DNA of 64,000 nt from Microbacterium hydrocarbonoxydans (GCF_011752045.1 NZ_JAAKXW010000001.1:1302001-1366000); one strand, 5' to 3'. Positions 17,924 through 27,108 are shown, counted from the first letter of the stretch. Numbers and translations are program-made. Notes: generated by a model not told the origin, from the letters alone.

Positions 17924-18851
17924 GGGACACGATCTCCTTCGAAGGTATGGATGCGCCCACCATGGCCGCACCGAATGCCGCCGCAGGGGACCCCGCGGGG
18001 AGCAGCTCGATTCTCTCATCCAGGTGCAGTGAGCGCATGAACGGCGAAGCCTCGGCCCCTGCCAGCAGGGCGGCGCGGATGCCGTCCTCCAGGCGGGCGC
18101 CGAGGGCAGTCAGGCCGCCGCCGATGATGACGCGCTCCACGTCCGCGGAGAGCACGAGGACGCGGACGCCGGCGGCGGCGCCCTGGTAGAGGCCCGCCTC
18201 CAGCAGGAGCGCGTCAGGGTCTCCGGCGTCGGCGGCGACGAGCAGGTCGCGCACCGGGAGGTCGCCGGGGCGACCCCAGGCCCTCGCCAGCGCTCCCCCG
18301 CCGCAGAACGTCTCGATGCAGCCGCGCTGTCCGCAGCCGCAGAGACGTCCGTTCGGGTCGACGGAGAGGTGCCCGACCTCACCGGCGATGCCTCGGGAGC
18401 CGCGCCAGATGCGCCCGTCCACGACGATCCCGGCGGCGACGCCCGTGCCCAGGTTCAGGTAGGCCATCGCCCCCTCGGCGCCGCTGAGCGCCGCCGCGCC
18501 CAGGGCCGCGGCCTTGACGTCGTTCTCCACCCGGAACGGCACGCCGAGTCGCTCGCCCGCGCGCGCTGCGAGGTCGAGCGACTCGACCCCGAGGTTCACG
18601 GCGTGCAGCACCCGGCCGCTGTCGGCATCGACGAGTCCCGGGATGCCGACGCCTGCGGAGGCGACGTCGGAGAGGTCGAACCCGGTCTCCTCGGCGAGCG
18701 CGGAGACGGCGTCGACGATCGATGAGACCACCGCGGCCTCGCCCCAGCCGGTGGGCCGGCGGAGGCGCCCGGCGATCTCCCCTTCCGGAGAGACGGCGAC
18801 CGCGTCGATCTTCGTGCCGCCGACGTCGAGGCCGACCCTGATACGGGTCAC
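17916..18851 (-). CDS. ROK family sugar kinase (probable GlcNAc kinase)
   Basis: A 311-residue ROK kinase. The N-terminal ATP loop GLDVGGTKIDAVAV and the zinc-binding GEVGHLSVDPNGRLCGCGQR signature with its three cysteines (CGCGQRGC) are intact, and there is no DNA-binding domain. Lying between a ROK repressor and nagB in an operon led by a GH20 enzyme, it most likely phosphorylates free GlcNAc. Starts at GTG 18851, overlapping the repressor stop (GTGA). Glucose or another hexose as substrate cannot be excluded. Confidence 0.88.
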   Translation of the reverse strand: MTRIRVGLDVGGTKIDAVAVSPEGEIAGRLRRPTGWGEAAVVSSIVDAVSALAEETGFDLSDVASAGVGIPGLVDADSGRVLHAVNLGVESLDLAARAGERLGVPFRVENDVKAAALGAAALSGAEGAMAYLNLGTGVAAGIVVDGRIWRGSRGIAGEVGHLSVDPNGRLCGCGQRGCIETFCGGGALARAWGRPGDLPVRDLLVAADAGDPDALLLEAGLYQGAAAGVRVLVLSADVERVIIGGGLTALGARLEDGIRAALLAGAEASPFMRSLHLDERIELLPAGSPAAAFGAAMVGASIPSKEIVSHG

Positions 18852-20035
18852 GAGACTCCCAGCTGCCCGGAGAGGACCATCACCGCGGCGCCGCGCAGCA
18901 CGATGTCGTCCTGCTGCGTCAGGCGGATCGCCACGTCCTCGAAGACGCCCTCGAGCGTGCGTGCGTGCAGCGTCTCGACGGCGGCCTCGACGAGAGTGCC
19001 GTCGAGCAGGTCGGCCGGACCGGAGAGCACCACCTCGGAGAGGTCGAGGGCGGCGACGATGGGCGCGGTGCCGATCGCCATGCGGGTGCCGGCATCGCGG
19101 AGGATCTCCTCGCGGGCATCCGGGTCGGCGTCGATCGCGCCGCGCAGGCGGCTGACGCTGAGCCAGGCCTCCAGGCAGCCGTCCTTGCCGCACGCGCAGC
19201 GCGGGCCGCCGTCGGTGCCGACGACGACGTGGCCGATCTCCCCCGCGGCGAATCGGCTGCCGAGCAGCGGCTGGCTGCCGGTGATCAGGCCGGCGCCGAC
19301 ACCGCGCCCGATCTTGATGAGCATGAAGTCGGTCTTCGCCTCGCCGAAGGTGTACTCGGCGAGCACGGCCGCGTTCGCGTCGTTGCGCACCAGCACGGGC
19401 AGGTCGAGGTCGACGCCGAGCTTCGCCTCGAGCGGGAGATTCGTCCAGCCGAGGTTCGGCGAGCTCAGCACGACGCCGTCTGGGCGGACGACGCCGGGGG
19501 TGCCGATGCCGACGCCGAGGATCGGCTTGGCCGCCGCGGCGACGAGGGAGCGGGCGAGCTCGAGGGTGGCCGCATAGACGACCTCGCCGTCCGGCTGCTC
19601 CGGTCGCGCCACTTCCCGGCGCTCCAGGACGTCGCCGTCGAGGCTGAGCACGGCGCCGACGAAGGCGCTGGGGCCGGAGAGGTCGATCCCGATGATCTGG
19701 TGGCCTGCGCGATCGATGTCGATGAGGATCGGCGGCTTGCCGGGGCCCACAGTCTCCCGGATGCCGATCTCGACCACGATGCCGTCGGCGATGAACTCGG
19801 CGACGAGGTCGGAGATCGTGACGCGGGTGAGCCCGGTCTCGCGGGACAGGTCGGCACGGCTCATGGCACCCGAGTGGTACAGCGTCTGCAGCACGAGGGC
19901 CCGGTTGTGCCCGCGGGCGTGCTCCGGAAGCACCTTGGAGCGGGAGCGCAGATGCCGCCCCGGCCCGAAGACGTGGGAGCTGGCGCCGGTGTAGTCGCTC
20001 GGCGCCGTCGGACGCGTGTCATCGGATACGGACAT
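18848..20035 (-). CDS. ROK family transcriptional repressor (NagC/XylR type)
   Basis: A 395-residue regulator with an N-terminal winged helix (ALVLQTLYHSGAMSRADL then SRETGLTRVTISDLVAEF, ~46-83) and a C-terminal ROK sugar-binding domain (GIDLSGPSAFVGAVL; GEIGHVVVGTDGGPRCACGK with zinc cysteines). It lies 5 bp after the fusion gene and overlaps the kinase. Two similar palindromic sites, one just before this gene and one over the start of the fusion gene, are good candidates for its operators. It probably senses GlcNAc or GlcNAc-6-P and is autoregulated. Confidence 0.9.
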   Translation of the reverse strand: MSVSDDTRPTAPSDYTGASSHVFGPGRHLRSRSKVLPEHARGHNRALVLQTLYHSGAMSRADLSRETGLTRVTISDLVAEFIADGIVVEIGIRETVGPGKPPILIDIDRAGHQIIGIDLSGPSAFVGAVLSLDGDVLERREVARPEQPDGEVVYAATLELARSLVAAAAKPILGVGIGTPGVVRPDGVVLSSPNLGWTNLPLEAKLGVDLDLPVLVRNDANAAVLAEYTFGEAKTDFMLIKIGRGVGAGLITGSQPLLGSRFAAGEIGHVVVGTDGGPRCACGKDGCLEAWLSVSRLRGAIDADPDAREEILRDAGTRMAIGTAPIVAALDLSEVVLSGPADLLDGTLVEAAVETLHARTLEGVFEDVAIRLTQQDDIVLRGAAVMVLSGQLGVS

Positions 20036-20038
20036 ATT

Positions 20039-20059
20039 TGTTAGTAGACCTTACGAACA
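20039..20059. promoter_or_regulatory. Candidate ROK repressor operator, site 1
   Basis: An imperfect palindrome of the form TGTTxGTA-N5-TACxAACA lies immediately upstream of the ROK repressor start codon and over the last codons of the fusion gene. On the minus strand its core (GTAAGG and CTAACA) matches the site at 23385-23406. Confidence 0.5.
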
Positions 20060-23000
20060 GGATTTTCGCAAGCCCTGGCTGCGTTCGGCGTGGCGAGGAT
20101 CCCCGGATGGCCGGCGGAGGAGGGCGTCGTCACCGAAGAGCCCTCCCGCTCGACGAGCCGGGCCACGAGTCCCGCCACGATGTCCTCCCTCGCGGCGACG
20201 GTGAGCGGCTTCCCCGGCACTCCCGGGCGCCGCTGCGCAGGCTCCGGCCCGTCCAGGGGACGGTAACGCACCCCGGCGGCCCCGAGTCTGCGCAGCTGCA
20301 CGGGCAGCCGCCGCGCGAACTCCGCGTACGGGCGCGGGTCTCCCCCGTCCCAGAGGCGCTCGGCGATCGCGGAGAGCCGCGGGAACATCGCGAAGTCGAC
20401 GCGGTCGCGCGTCGGCAGATGCTCGGTCCACACGTTCGCCTGGCCGCCGGCCGCACCCGCCTCGACCCGGAGCGAGTAGGCGCGCTCGATCGTCAGCGGC
20501 GGCCCGACGCGGATCGGCTCCTCCGCGGAGTCCGACTGCGGATAGTCGAGATAGACCTCCAGGTCCGGGCAGGCGATGACCGGGATGCCGCGGCGCAGAG
20601 CCTCGCGCATCGCGACCGGTCCGCGCCAGGCGAGCACCTGCACACCCTCGGGGACGTCGCCCTCCAGCACCTCGTCCCAGGCGAGGGCGATGCGGCCCCG
20701 ACTGCGGACGTGAGCCGCGAACTGCGCGGTGAACCAGGGCTGCACGTCATGCGGCGTCTCGAGGCCGAGCTCGCGCATCCGCTCCCGTGCGGCCGCGCTC
20801 GCCTCCCACTCCGCGACCGGCACCTCGTCGCCGCCGATCCCGATCCACGGGGAGTCGAAGAGCTCGCACAGCGCATCGATCGCCGCTCGCCCGAATGCGA
20901 GCGACGCCTCCGTGGGCGCGAGCGTCCGGGGATTGACGCCGAAGCGCTCCCACGGCGAGGTCACCGGCTCCCCCGCATCCCCGTTGCCGAGCTCCGGATA
21001 GGCGGCGAGGGCGGCCTGGATGTGCCCCGGCAGCTCCACCTCCGGCACGACGGTCACACAGCGCTCGGCAGCGTACGCCACGAGATCGCGGAGCTCGGCA
21101 TCCGAGTAGAACCCCTCGTGGACACCGGGTTCCACCGTCGCGAGCGGGCCGTGGCCCCGCTGCGTGGCCTCGCGGCGGGCCCCCACCTCGGTGACGCGAG
21201 GGTAGCCGGGCACCGCGAACCGCCAGCCCTGGTCGTCTGTGAGATGCAGGTGCAGCACGTTGAGGTGATGCTCGGCGAGCAGGTCGACGAGACGGCGCAG
21301 GTCCTCCGCCGGACGGAAGTGCCTGGCGACGTCGAGCATGGCGCCGCGCCACCGGTACGCGGGAGCGCCCTGCCAGACGCCGGCCGGGATGCGCGCCGGC
21401 AGGCCCTCGGGCGCCCGCAGCTGACGGAGCGTGGTGGCGCCGCGGAACACCCCGGAGGCCGTCGCTCCGCGGATCTCCACGCCGTCCGCGGCGACCGTGA
21501 TCCGGAACGCCTCGGCGCCGATCCTGCCGCGGAACGCGTCGTCGGCGGCGAGCGCGGGGTCGACGACCAGCGCGATGGCCGGTGCCGAGGCATCCGCCCG
21601 CCCCTCCCCGGCGAGCCGCGCCCGGCTGCCGGCGAGTTCGTCCGCTCCGGTCACGGGGGTCTGCGGCGTCCACGCGAACGGCGCGTCCTCCGGATCGACG
21701 ACGCCCTCGATTCTCGGCACGGTCGCGCGGTGCGGCGGCGGCGGCATCCGCAGCGCGCCACCCGGCGTGGCGCCGGTGACCTGGCCGTCGCGGACGACGG
21801 GGATGCCGCCGACGAGCACCTCGATCACGCCGACGGGGTTCTCGAAGGGCTCCTCGAACGTGGCGCCGGCGGCGACGGTGTCCGGGTCGAACAGGACGAG
21901 GTCCGCGGTCGCCCCGGGGCGGATGACGCCGCGCGGGGCGTCGCCGCGGTGGAGTCCGAGACGGGCGGCCGGGGTTCCGGAGAGGTGCCGCACCGCCTCC
22001 TCCAGCGTGAGGATGCCGAGCTCGCGCACGTAGTGGCCGAGGTAGCGCGCGAAGGTGCCGCGGCCACGTGGGTGCGGACGCGCCCCGATCAGGATGCCGT
22101 CGCTGCCTGCGCTGTGCCGCGGGTGGCGCATGATGGCGCGGACGTTGTCCTCGTCGCCGACGTGCATCAGGATGCCGGTCGCACCGCCGTCCTCCACGAT
22201 CGTGTCCAGCACCACGTCCACGGCGCGACGGCCCTCGTCGCCGGCGATCTCGGCGATCGTGCGCCCGACCAGCCCTGCGAGCGCGGGGTTCCCCGTCCCG
22301 GCGATCTGGATCGCCGTCCAGTCCGCGCGCTCCCCGTGGAAGCCGTCGCAGCCGACCTCCTCCAGTTCCACCCGCACGGCCTCGCGGCCTGCAGCATCCA
22401 GGGCCGCGATCGTGCCGAGCAGGTCGCCGCTCTCCGAGAGCCGGCTGGGCAGCAGCGCGGCGAGCGTGGTCGCCCCGGGGAGATAGGGGTAAGTGTCGAG
22501 CGTGACGTCGACGCCGTCGGCGATGGCCTCGTCGACGAGCGCGAGCAGTTCGGCCGCGCGTCCGCGGTTCGGTGCGAAGTTCATCGTGGCGTGGGTGAGG
22601 TGGATCGGGCACCCGGTGCGGCGCCCGATGTCGAGCACCTCCCGATAGGCGTCCAGAGCCCCGCCGCCGTAGCTGCGCGTGTGCGGCGCCCAGTAGCCGC
22701 CGCGCTCGGCGACGATGCGGCACAGCGCCTCCAGCTCGGCGGTGTCCGCATACATCCCGGGCGTGTACGTGAGCCCGCTGGACATCCCGAAGGCGCCCTC
22801 GTCGAGCGCCTCCCCGAGCATCCGCTGCATGGTCGCGATCTCGTCGGCCGTGGCCGGGCGGTTCTCGTGGCCGACCACGATCATGCGCAGGTTCCCCTGC
22901 GGGACCAGCACGGCGGCGTTCGCGACGGCCGCGGCGTCGACGGCCGCCAGCTGGTCGGCGATGGAGCGCCAGGGCATCGAGGCCGGCGTCCCGTTCCAGC

Positions 23001-23400
23001 CGGCGATCTGAGCCGGGATCACGGATGCCGCGGCCTCGTCGAGGGGCGCGTAACCGAGGCCGTCCTGACCGAGCACCTCGCAGGTCACGCCCTGCCTGAT
23101 CTTCGCGGTGTGCGCCGCCCCGTCGAGGACGGCGAGGTCGCTGTGCGCGTGCATGTCGATGAAGCCGGGAGCGAGCACGAGTCCCGTCGCCTCCACCTCC
23201 ACCGCGTGCTGCGGCAGCGCGAGGCCGGTGGCGTCGCCCTCGCGGACGATCGCCACGACCCGCGCCCCCTCGACGGCCACGTCCGCGATGTAGCGGGCGT
23301 CGCCGGTGCCGTCGACCACCGTCGCGCCACGGTACACGCGCACCGGCTTCTCGGAGCTGAGCACCACGTCGACGGGGTGATCCGTGTTTTGTACAGGCAT
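20041..23400 (-). CDS. D-aminoacylase-type amidohydrolase fused to GH20 hexosaminidase
   Basis: A single 1119-codon frame with two complete enzymes. Residues ~18-552 are an N-acyl-D-amino-acid deacylase-type amidohydrolase: PGFIDMHAHSD (H84, H86), GMSSGLTYTPG (205-215), H240, H267/H270 and SDGILIG (D434). The metal-binding Cys of the usual GNCG motif is replaced by Asp (GQDG, D113). Residues ~575-1075 are a GH20 beta-N-acetylhexosaminidase with HLNVLHLHLTDDQGWRF, VPEVELPGH and the catalytic D858-E859 in GIGGDEVP. No signal peptide. First gene of a ROK repressor-kinase-nagB operon. The substrate may be an amino-sugar conjugate carrying an N-acyl-D-amino acid, such as a muropeptide fragment; this is inference. 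Confidence 0.88.
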   Translation of the reverse strand: MPVQNTDHPVDVVLSSEKPVRVYRGATVVDGTGDARYIADVAVEGARVVAIVREGDATGLALPQHAVEVEATGLVLAPGFIDMHAHSDLAVLDGAAHTAKIRQGVTCEVLGQDGLGYAPLDEAAASVIPAQIAGWNGTPASMPWRSIADQLAAVDAAAVANAAVLVPQGNLRMIVVGHENRPATADEIATMQRMLGEALDEGAFGMSSGLTYTPGMYADTAELEALCRIVAERGGYWAPHTRSYGGGALDAYREVLDIGRRTGCPIHLTHATMNFAPNRGRAAELLALVDEAIADGVDVTLDTYPYLPGATTLAALLPSRLSESGDLLGTIAALDAAGREAVRVELEEVGCDGFHGERADWTAIQIAGTGNPALAGLVGRTIAEIAGDEGRRAVDVVLDTIVEDGGATGILMHVGDEDNVRAIMRHPRHSAGSDGILIGARPHPRGRGTFARYLGHYVRELGILTLEEAVRHLSGTPAARLGLHRGDAPRGVIRPGATADLVLFDPDTVAAGATFEEPFENPVGVIEVLVGGIPVVRDGQVTGATPGGALRMPPPPHRATVPRIEGVVDPEDAPFAWTPQTPVTGADELAGSRARLAGEGRADASAPAIALVVDPALAADDAFRGRIGAEAFRITVAADGVEIRGATASGVFRGATTLRQLRAPEGLPARIPAGVWQGAPAYRWRGAMLDVARHFRPAEDLRRLVDLLAEHHLNVLHLHLTDDQGWRFAVPGYPRVTEVGARREATQRGHGPLATVEPGVHEGFYSDAELRDLVAYAAERCVTVVPEVELPGHIQAALAAYPELGNGDAGEPVTSPWERFGVNPRTLAPTEASLAFGRAAIDALCELFDSPWIGIGGDEVPVAEWEASAAARERMRELGLETPHDVQPWFTAQFAAHVRSRGRIALAWDEVLEGDVPEGVQVLAWRGPVAMREALRRGIPVIACPDLEVYLDYPQSDSAEEPIRVGPPLTIERAYSLRVEAGAAGGQANVWTEHLPTRDRVDFAMFPRLSAIAERLWDGGDPRPYAEFARRLPVQLRRLGAAGVRYRPLDGPEPAQRRPGVPGKPLTVAAREDIVAGLVARLVEREGSSVTTPSSAGHPGILATPNAARACENPVRKVY

Positions 23401-23406
23401 CTAACA
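23385..23406. promoter_or_regulatory. Candidate ROK repressor operator, site 2
   Basis: TGTTTTGTACAGG (23385-23397) through ATCTAACA (23399-23406) overlaps the start codon of the fusion gene and lies 8 bp from the -10-like hexamer of ridA. It shares the TGTT..GTA.AGG....CTAACA pattern with the site at 20039-20059, so one regulator may control the operon and possibly ridA. Confidence 0.5.
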
Positions 23407-23425
23407 ACGCTACTAGGCTGGCGGT

Positions 23426-23830
23426 ATGACTGCGAAGATCCGTGTCTCGACCGACGCCGCCCCCGCTCCCGCGCACACCTTCTCCCAGGGCGTCCGCAAG
23501 GGGCCGATCGTCCAGGTCTCCGGGCAGGGCCCTGTCGACCCCGCGACGAGCGAGTACCTGTTCCCCGGCGACGTCGCGGCCCAGACCACCCGCACCCTGG
23601 AGAACGTGAAGGCGATCGTCGAGGCCTCCGGCGCGACCTTCGACGACGTCGTGATGCTCCGCGTCTATCTCACCAAGCGCGAGGACTTCCCGATCATGAA
23701 CGAGGCGTACGGCGCCTTCGTCACCGCGCACACCTCGGGAGACGTGCTGCCGGCGCGCACCACGGTGTTCACCGGCCTGCCGCGCGAGGAGATGCTCGTC
23801 GAGATCGACGCTCTCGCCGTCGTCGACTGA
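23426..23830 (+). CDS. ridA: RidA family deaminase
   Basis: A 134-residue YjgF/YER057c/UK114 protein that hydrolyses reactive enamine/imine intermediates released by PLP enzymes or amino-acid oxidases. The family segment MLRVYLTKREDFPIMNEAY and a C-terminal PARTTVFTGLPREEMLVEID are clear, including the substrate-binding Arg in PARTTV. TAGGCT (23414-23419) ends 6 nt before the ATG: leaderless. It is divergent from the D-aminoacylase-GH20 fusion by 25 bp, which suggests a functional link to amino-acid turnover. Confidence 0.9.
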   Translation: MTAKIRVSTDAAPAPAHTFSQGVRKGPIVQVSGQGPVDPATSEYLFPGDVAAQTTRTLENVKAIVEASGATFDDVVMLRVYLTKREDFPIMNEAYGAFVTAHTSGDVLPARTTVFTGLPREEMLVEIDALAVVD

Positions 23831-23934
23831 CCCCGCGGAGGCTGCGGAAGGGGCCGCGGACCGTTGCCTCCTCGTTACCTGCGATCCCGTACGATTGGTC
23901 CCAGGTGCACGTTGATTGCCGGGGGGTGAAGTTC

Positions 23935-25455
23935 GTGACCGATCTCATTTCTGCGCCGGACGCAGGAACCTCGAAGCTGCCGGAGTCGCCCTCCGCCGCC
24001 GACGAGACGGCGACGGCCGTTCTCACGCCCGCCGACGGCGTTGCGTCGGAGGACGTCGCGCCGCCGTCCGACGGCGACCAGCCGCTGGCCTGGGCGCCGG
24101 TCGAGCCGCGCCCGAAGCGGAAGCGCGTCGGCCTGTGGGTCGGAATCGGCGTCGGAGCCCTCGCGCTCGGAGCCGGAGCGGCCTCGCTGATCCTCATCGC
24201 CCCGGGAACCACCGTCGCCGGCATCCCGGTGGGGTTCATGACCCCCGGCGCCGCCGCTGAGGCGATCAGCACGCACCTCGCCGAGACCGAGATCACGCTG
24301 ACCGGAGCGGGCGAGGACATCGTCCTCACCGGTGCCGACCTGGGCGCGGCCATGGACGCCCGCGGCCTCGCCGACGAGGCGTTCGCCTCCCGGCCACTGT
24401 GGAACATCGGCGCGTGGATGGGCGAGCCGATCGCCGGCGAGATCGTCCTGGATCCGGAGACGGCCGACAGCGCGCTGCGCAAGGCTGTGCCGTCCAGCTA
24501 CGCCGACCCCGTGGACGCCGGCGTGGTGTTCGACGCCGCCACGGGCGCCTACGTGACCACCCCGTCGGAGACGGGCACCGGCATCGACATCGACGACCTC
24601 ACCGCGGCGATCGCCGACACGGTCGCGGACGGCGGCAGGACCCTCGAGTTCCCCGGCGGGCCGGCGGAGGCCCAGCCCGCGATCAGCGACGAGGATGCCG
24701 CGACCACCGCCGCGTCCCTGAACACGCTGCTCGGCTCCATCGGCTTCTACGTGGGCGAGGAGCGCACGGTGCCCATCGATCCGGCGACGGCCGCGTCGTG
24801 GCTCACGATCGTCGACGAGGACGGGCAGCTCCGGATCGAGGCCGACGAGACGGCCATCCAGGCGACCGTCGACGCGCTCCCCGCGGCCGTGAACCGGGCT
24901 CCGGTCGATGCCGCGACCATCGTCAACTCCTCCGGCGCCGTGCTCCGCGACGAGGCCGCCGGCCAGGTCGGCCGCGCACTGGGCGACACCTCCGACGTCG
25001 CCGCGGACTTCGCCGCCCAGCTCGAGAAGGGTGAGGGTGCGTTCGCGCTCGAGGTCGAGGAGGTGCCCTTCGCCAGCGTCGCGATCGTCCGCACGATCGA
25101 CGTCGACCTGGGCAGCCAGACCCTCTCGCTCCTCGAGAACGGCAACGTCATCGACTCGTGGAGGATCTCCTCGGGCGTCGACGGGTGGGAGACCGAGACC
25201 GGGAACTACACGATCAACTGGAAGCTCAACAGCCAGAACATGGGCAACCAGGACCTCACGAAAGCGCCCGGCTACTACCAGCCGAACGTGAAATGGGTCA
25301 TGTACTTCAACGGCGACCAGGCCCTGCACGGCGTGTACTGGCACAGCAACTTCGGCCGCCGGATGAGCCACGGCTGCGTCGGCATGCCCGAATGGCAGGC
25401 CAAGAAGGTCTTCGACTGGGCGCCGCAGGGCGTGGAGATCTCCGTCCACTACTGA
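23935..25455 (+). CDS. L,D-transpeptidase (YkuD) with peptidoglycan-binding-like domains
   Basis: A 506-residue membrane-anchored cell-wall enzyme. An acidic cytoplasmic N-terminus (~1-58) and a positive KRKR precede one membrane helix (~65-89), VanW-type PG_binding_4 repeats (~90-370) and a C-terminal YkuD domain whose active site is HGVYWHSNFGRRMSHGCVGM (His, catalytic Cys). It forms 3-3 cross-links or attaches proteins to peptidoglycan. Start chosen at GTG 23935 because GGGGGG at 23921-23926 is a good ribosome binding site; GTG 23905 and 23926 are in-frame alternatives. TACGAT at 23890-23895 is a possible -10. Confidence 0.9.
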   Translation: MTDLISAPDAGTSKLPESPSAADETATAVLTPADGVASEDVAPPSDGDQPLAWAPVEPRPKRKRVGLWVGIGVGALALGAGAASLILIAPGTTVAGIPVGFMTPGAAAEAISTHLAETEITLTGAGEDIVLTGADLGAAMDARGLADEAFASRPLWNIGAWMGEPIAGEIVLDPETADSALRKAVPSSYADPVDAGVVFDAATGAYVTTPSETGTGIDIDDLTAAIADTVADGGRTLEFPGGPAEAQPAISDEDAATTAASLNTLLGSIGFYVGEERTVPIDPATAASWLTIVDEDGQLRIEADETAIQATVDALPAAVNRAPVDAATIVNSSGAVLRDEAAGQVGRALGDTSDVAADFAAQLEKGEGAFALEVEEVPFASVAIVRTIDVDLGSQTLSLLENGNVIDSWRISSGVDGWETETGNYTINWKLNSQNMGNQDLTKAPGYYQPNVKWVMYFNGDQALHGVYWHSNFGRRMSHGCVGMPEWQAKKVFDWAPQGVEISVHY

Positions 25456-25548
25456 GACACGCACCGCGGCGACACTGCGATCCGCACCGCCGCGGGTATA
25501 TGTTCCCCGCAGGACAGGTGATCCGCACCTGAGAAGGCGGGGCATGCG

Positions 25549-27048
25549 ATGGATCCGAATCAGTCGTCGTTCGAGGGGCCGGTCTCTCCGGAGACCTCAG
25601 CCGGAGTGAGCATCCACAGCAAGAAGCTGCGCTCCAGACACATCACGATGATCACGCTCGGCGGGATCATCGGCGCGAGCCTCTTCGTCGGCTCCGGCAA
25701 CATCGTCCGCGCCGTGGGCCCCGCCGCCGTGCTGTCGTACCTCATCGGCGGGGTGCTCGTCTTCCTCACCATGCGGATGCTGGGCGAGCTCGCCGCCGCA
25801 CGCCCGGCGATCGGGTCCTTCATGGAGTACGCCCGCACCGGGCTCGGCGACTGGGCCGGCTACTTCGTGGGCTGGCTGTACTGGTACTTCTGGGTCGGCG
25901 TCATCGCGTTCGAGGCGGTCGTCGGCGGCGCGATCCTGAACGGGTGGATGCCCGGGGTGCCGCAGTGGCTGTTCTCCGTCATCCTGCTGCTGATCTTCAC
26001 GGCGACCAACCTGATCTCGGCCCGGTCGTTCGGCGAGGTCGAGTTCTGGCTGGCGAGCGTCAAGGTCATCGCGATCGTGGTCTTCCTCCTCGTCGGCACC
26101 CTGTTCGCGCTCGGGCTCTGGCCCGGCGCCACGTTCGCCGTCGGCAACCTGTGGGAGCACGGGGGCTTCGCCCCCTACGGCTACTGGCCGGTGATCGGCG
26201 GGGTGGCGATCGTGATCTTCTCCTACTTCGGCACGGAGATCGCGGTCATGGCGGCCGCAGAGTCGGAGAACCCGTCCAAGGGCATCCGGCAGTCCACGAC
26301 GACCGTGATCTGGCGCATCCTGCTGTTCTTCGTCGGCGGCGTGCTGCTGATCGTCACCATCGTCCCGTGGGACGAGCTGCCGGACCCGGCGGAGAGCGCT
26401 CCGTTCGCCTACATCTTCGGCCTGTTCGGCCTGCCGGGCGCTTCAGTCGTGATGAGCGCCGTCATCCTCACGGCGGTCTGCTCGGTGCTGAACTCCGGCC
26501 TGTATTCCGCCGCCCGGATGTTCGCCGCGATCGCGGACGAGGGACTCGCCCCGGGATTCGTCGCGAAGCGGGCGAAGTCCGGCGTGCCGGTGATCGCGGT
26601 GATCGCGTCCACCCTCGGCGGCTACGCCGCGGTGATCGTGAACTTCGCCGCTCCCGAGTCCGGCATCTTCGACTTCATCATGAACTCGGCGGGCCTGGTC
26701 GCGCTCTTCGTCTACGCGTTCATCGCGCTCACCCAGATCCGCACCCGCTCCCGGATGACCCCCGCCGAGCGCGATGCGCTCAAGATCAGGATGTGGCTGC
26801 ATCCGTGGCTCGCGATCCTCGTGCTGGCGGGCATCGCCGGCATCGTCGTGGTGATGCTCGTCAGCAGCGACTCGAGTCGCACGCAGGTGTGGACGAGCCT
26901 GGTCTCGGTGGCCGTTCTCGCGGTGTTCTGGCCCCTGGTCTCGCGCAACCTGAAGAAGCGCGACGCCGCCACCGGCCGCACGGAGCACTCCTTCGCCGGC
27001 GTGCACGACCCCGGCGCCGACGAGACCGAGCACGGCGTGCACCAGTAA
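25549..27048 (+). CDS. APC family amino acid permease
   Basis: A 499-residue transporter of the amino acid-polyamine-organocation superfamily, AAT/GabP-like branch, with about 12 membrane segments. The diagnostic first helix ITMITLGGIIGASLFVGSG and the consensus loop near the YARTGLGDWAGYFVGWLYWY segment are present. The closest pattern is GABA/aromatic/proline permeases; the exact substrate is unclear. The upstream 93 bp hold an AGAAGGCGG element before the ATG. A bidirectional terminator separates it from the convergent icd gene. Confidence 0.88.
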   Translation: MDPNQSSFEGPVSPETSAGVSIHSKKLRSRHITMITLGGIIGASLFVGSGNIVRAVGPAAVLSYLIGGVLVFLTMRMLGELAAARPAIGSFMEYARTGLGDWAGYFVGWLYWYFWVGVIAFEAVVGGAILNGWMPGVPQWLFSVILLLIFTATNLISARSFGEVEFWLASVKVIAIVVFLLVGTLFALGLWPGATFAVGNLWEHGGFAPYGYWPVIGGVAIVIFSYFGTEIAVMAAAESENPSKGIRQSTTTVIWRILLFFVGGVLLIVTIVPWDELPDPAESAPFAYIFGLFGLPGASVVMSAVILTAVCSVLNSGLYSAARMFAAIADEGLAPGFVAKRAKSGVPVIAVIASTLGGYAAVIVNFAAPESGIFDFIMNSAGLVALFVYAFIALTQIRTRSRMTPAERDALKIRMWLHPWLAILVLAGIAGIVVVMLVSSDSSRTQVWTSLVSVAVLAVFWPLVSRNLKKRDAATGRTEHSFAGVHDPGADETEHGVHQ

Positions 27049-27056
27049 CCGCCCAG

Positions 27057-27102
27057 GACGCGAAGAGGCCGGATGCTCCGCAGCATCCGGCCTCTTCGCG
27101 TC
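27057..27102. terminator. Bidirectional intrinsic terminator
   Basis: A perfect 20-bp inverted repeat (27057-27076 with 27083-27102) and a 6-nt loop lie between the convergent permease (ends 27048) and icd (ends 27109). It is the strongest stem-loop in this part of the window. Confidence 0.85.
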
Positions 27103-27108
27103 GGCGTC

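Noticed and set aside
20038..25455. An open plus-strand frame of about 1800 codons spanning the nag operon and the L,D-transpeptidase
   Set aside because: Most of it is Arg/Gly-rich antisense of the fusion gene and has no recognisable domain. Only the part from 23935 is a real gene.
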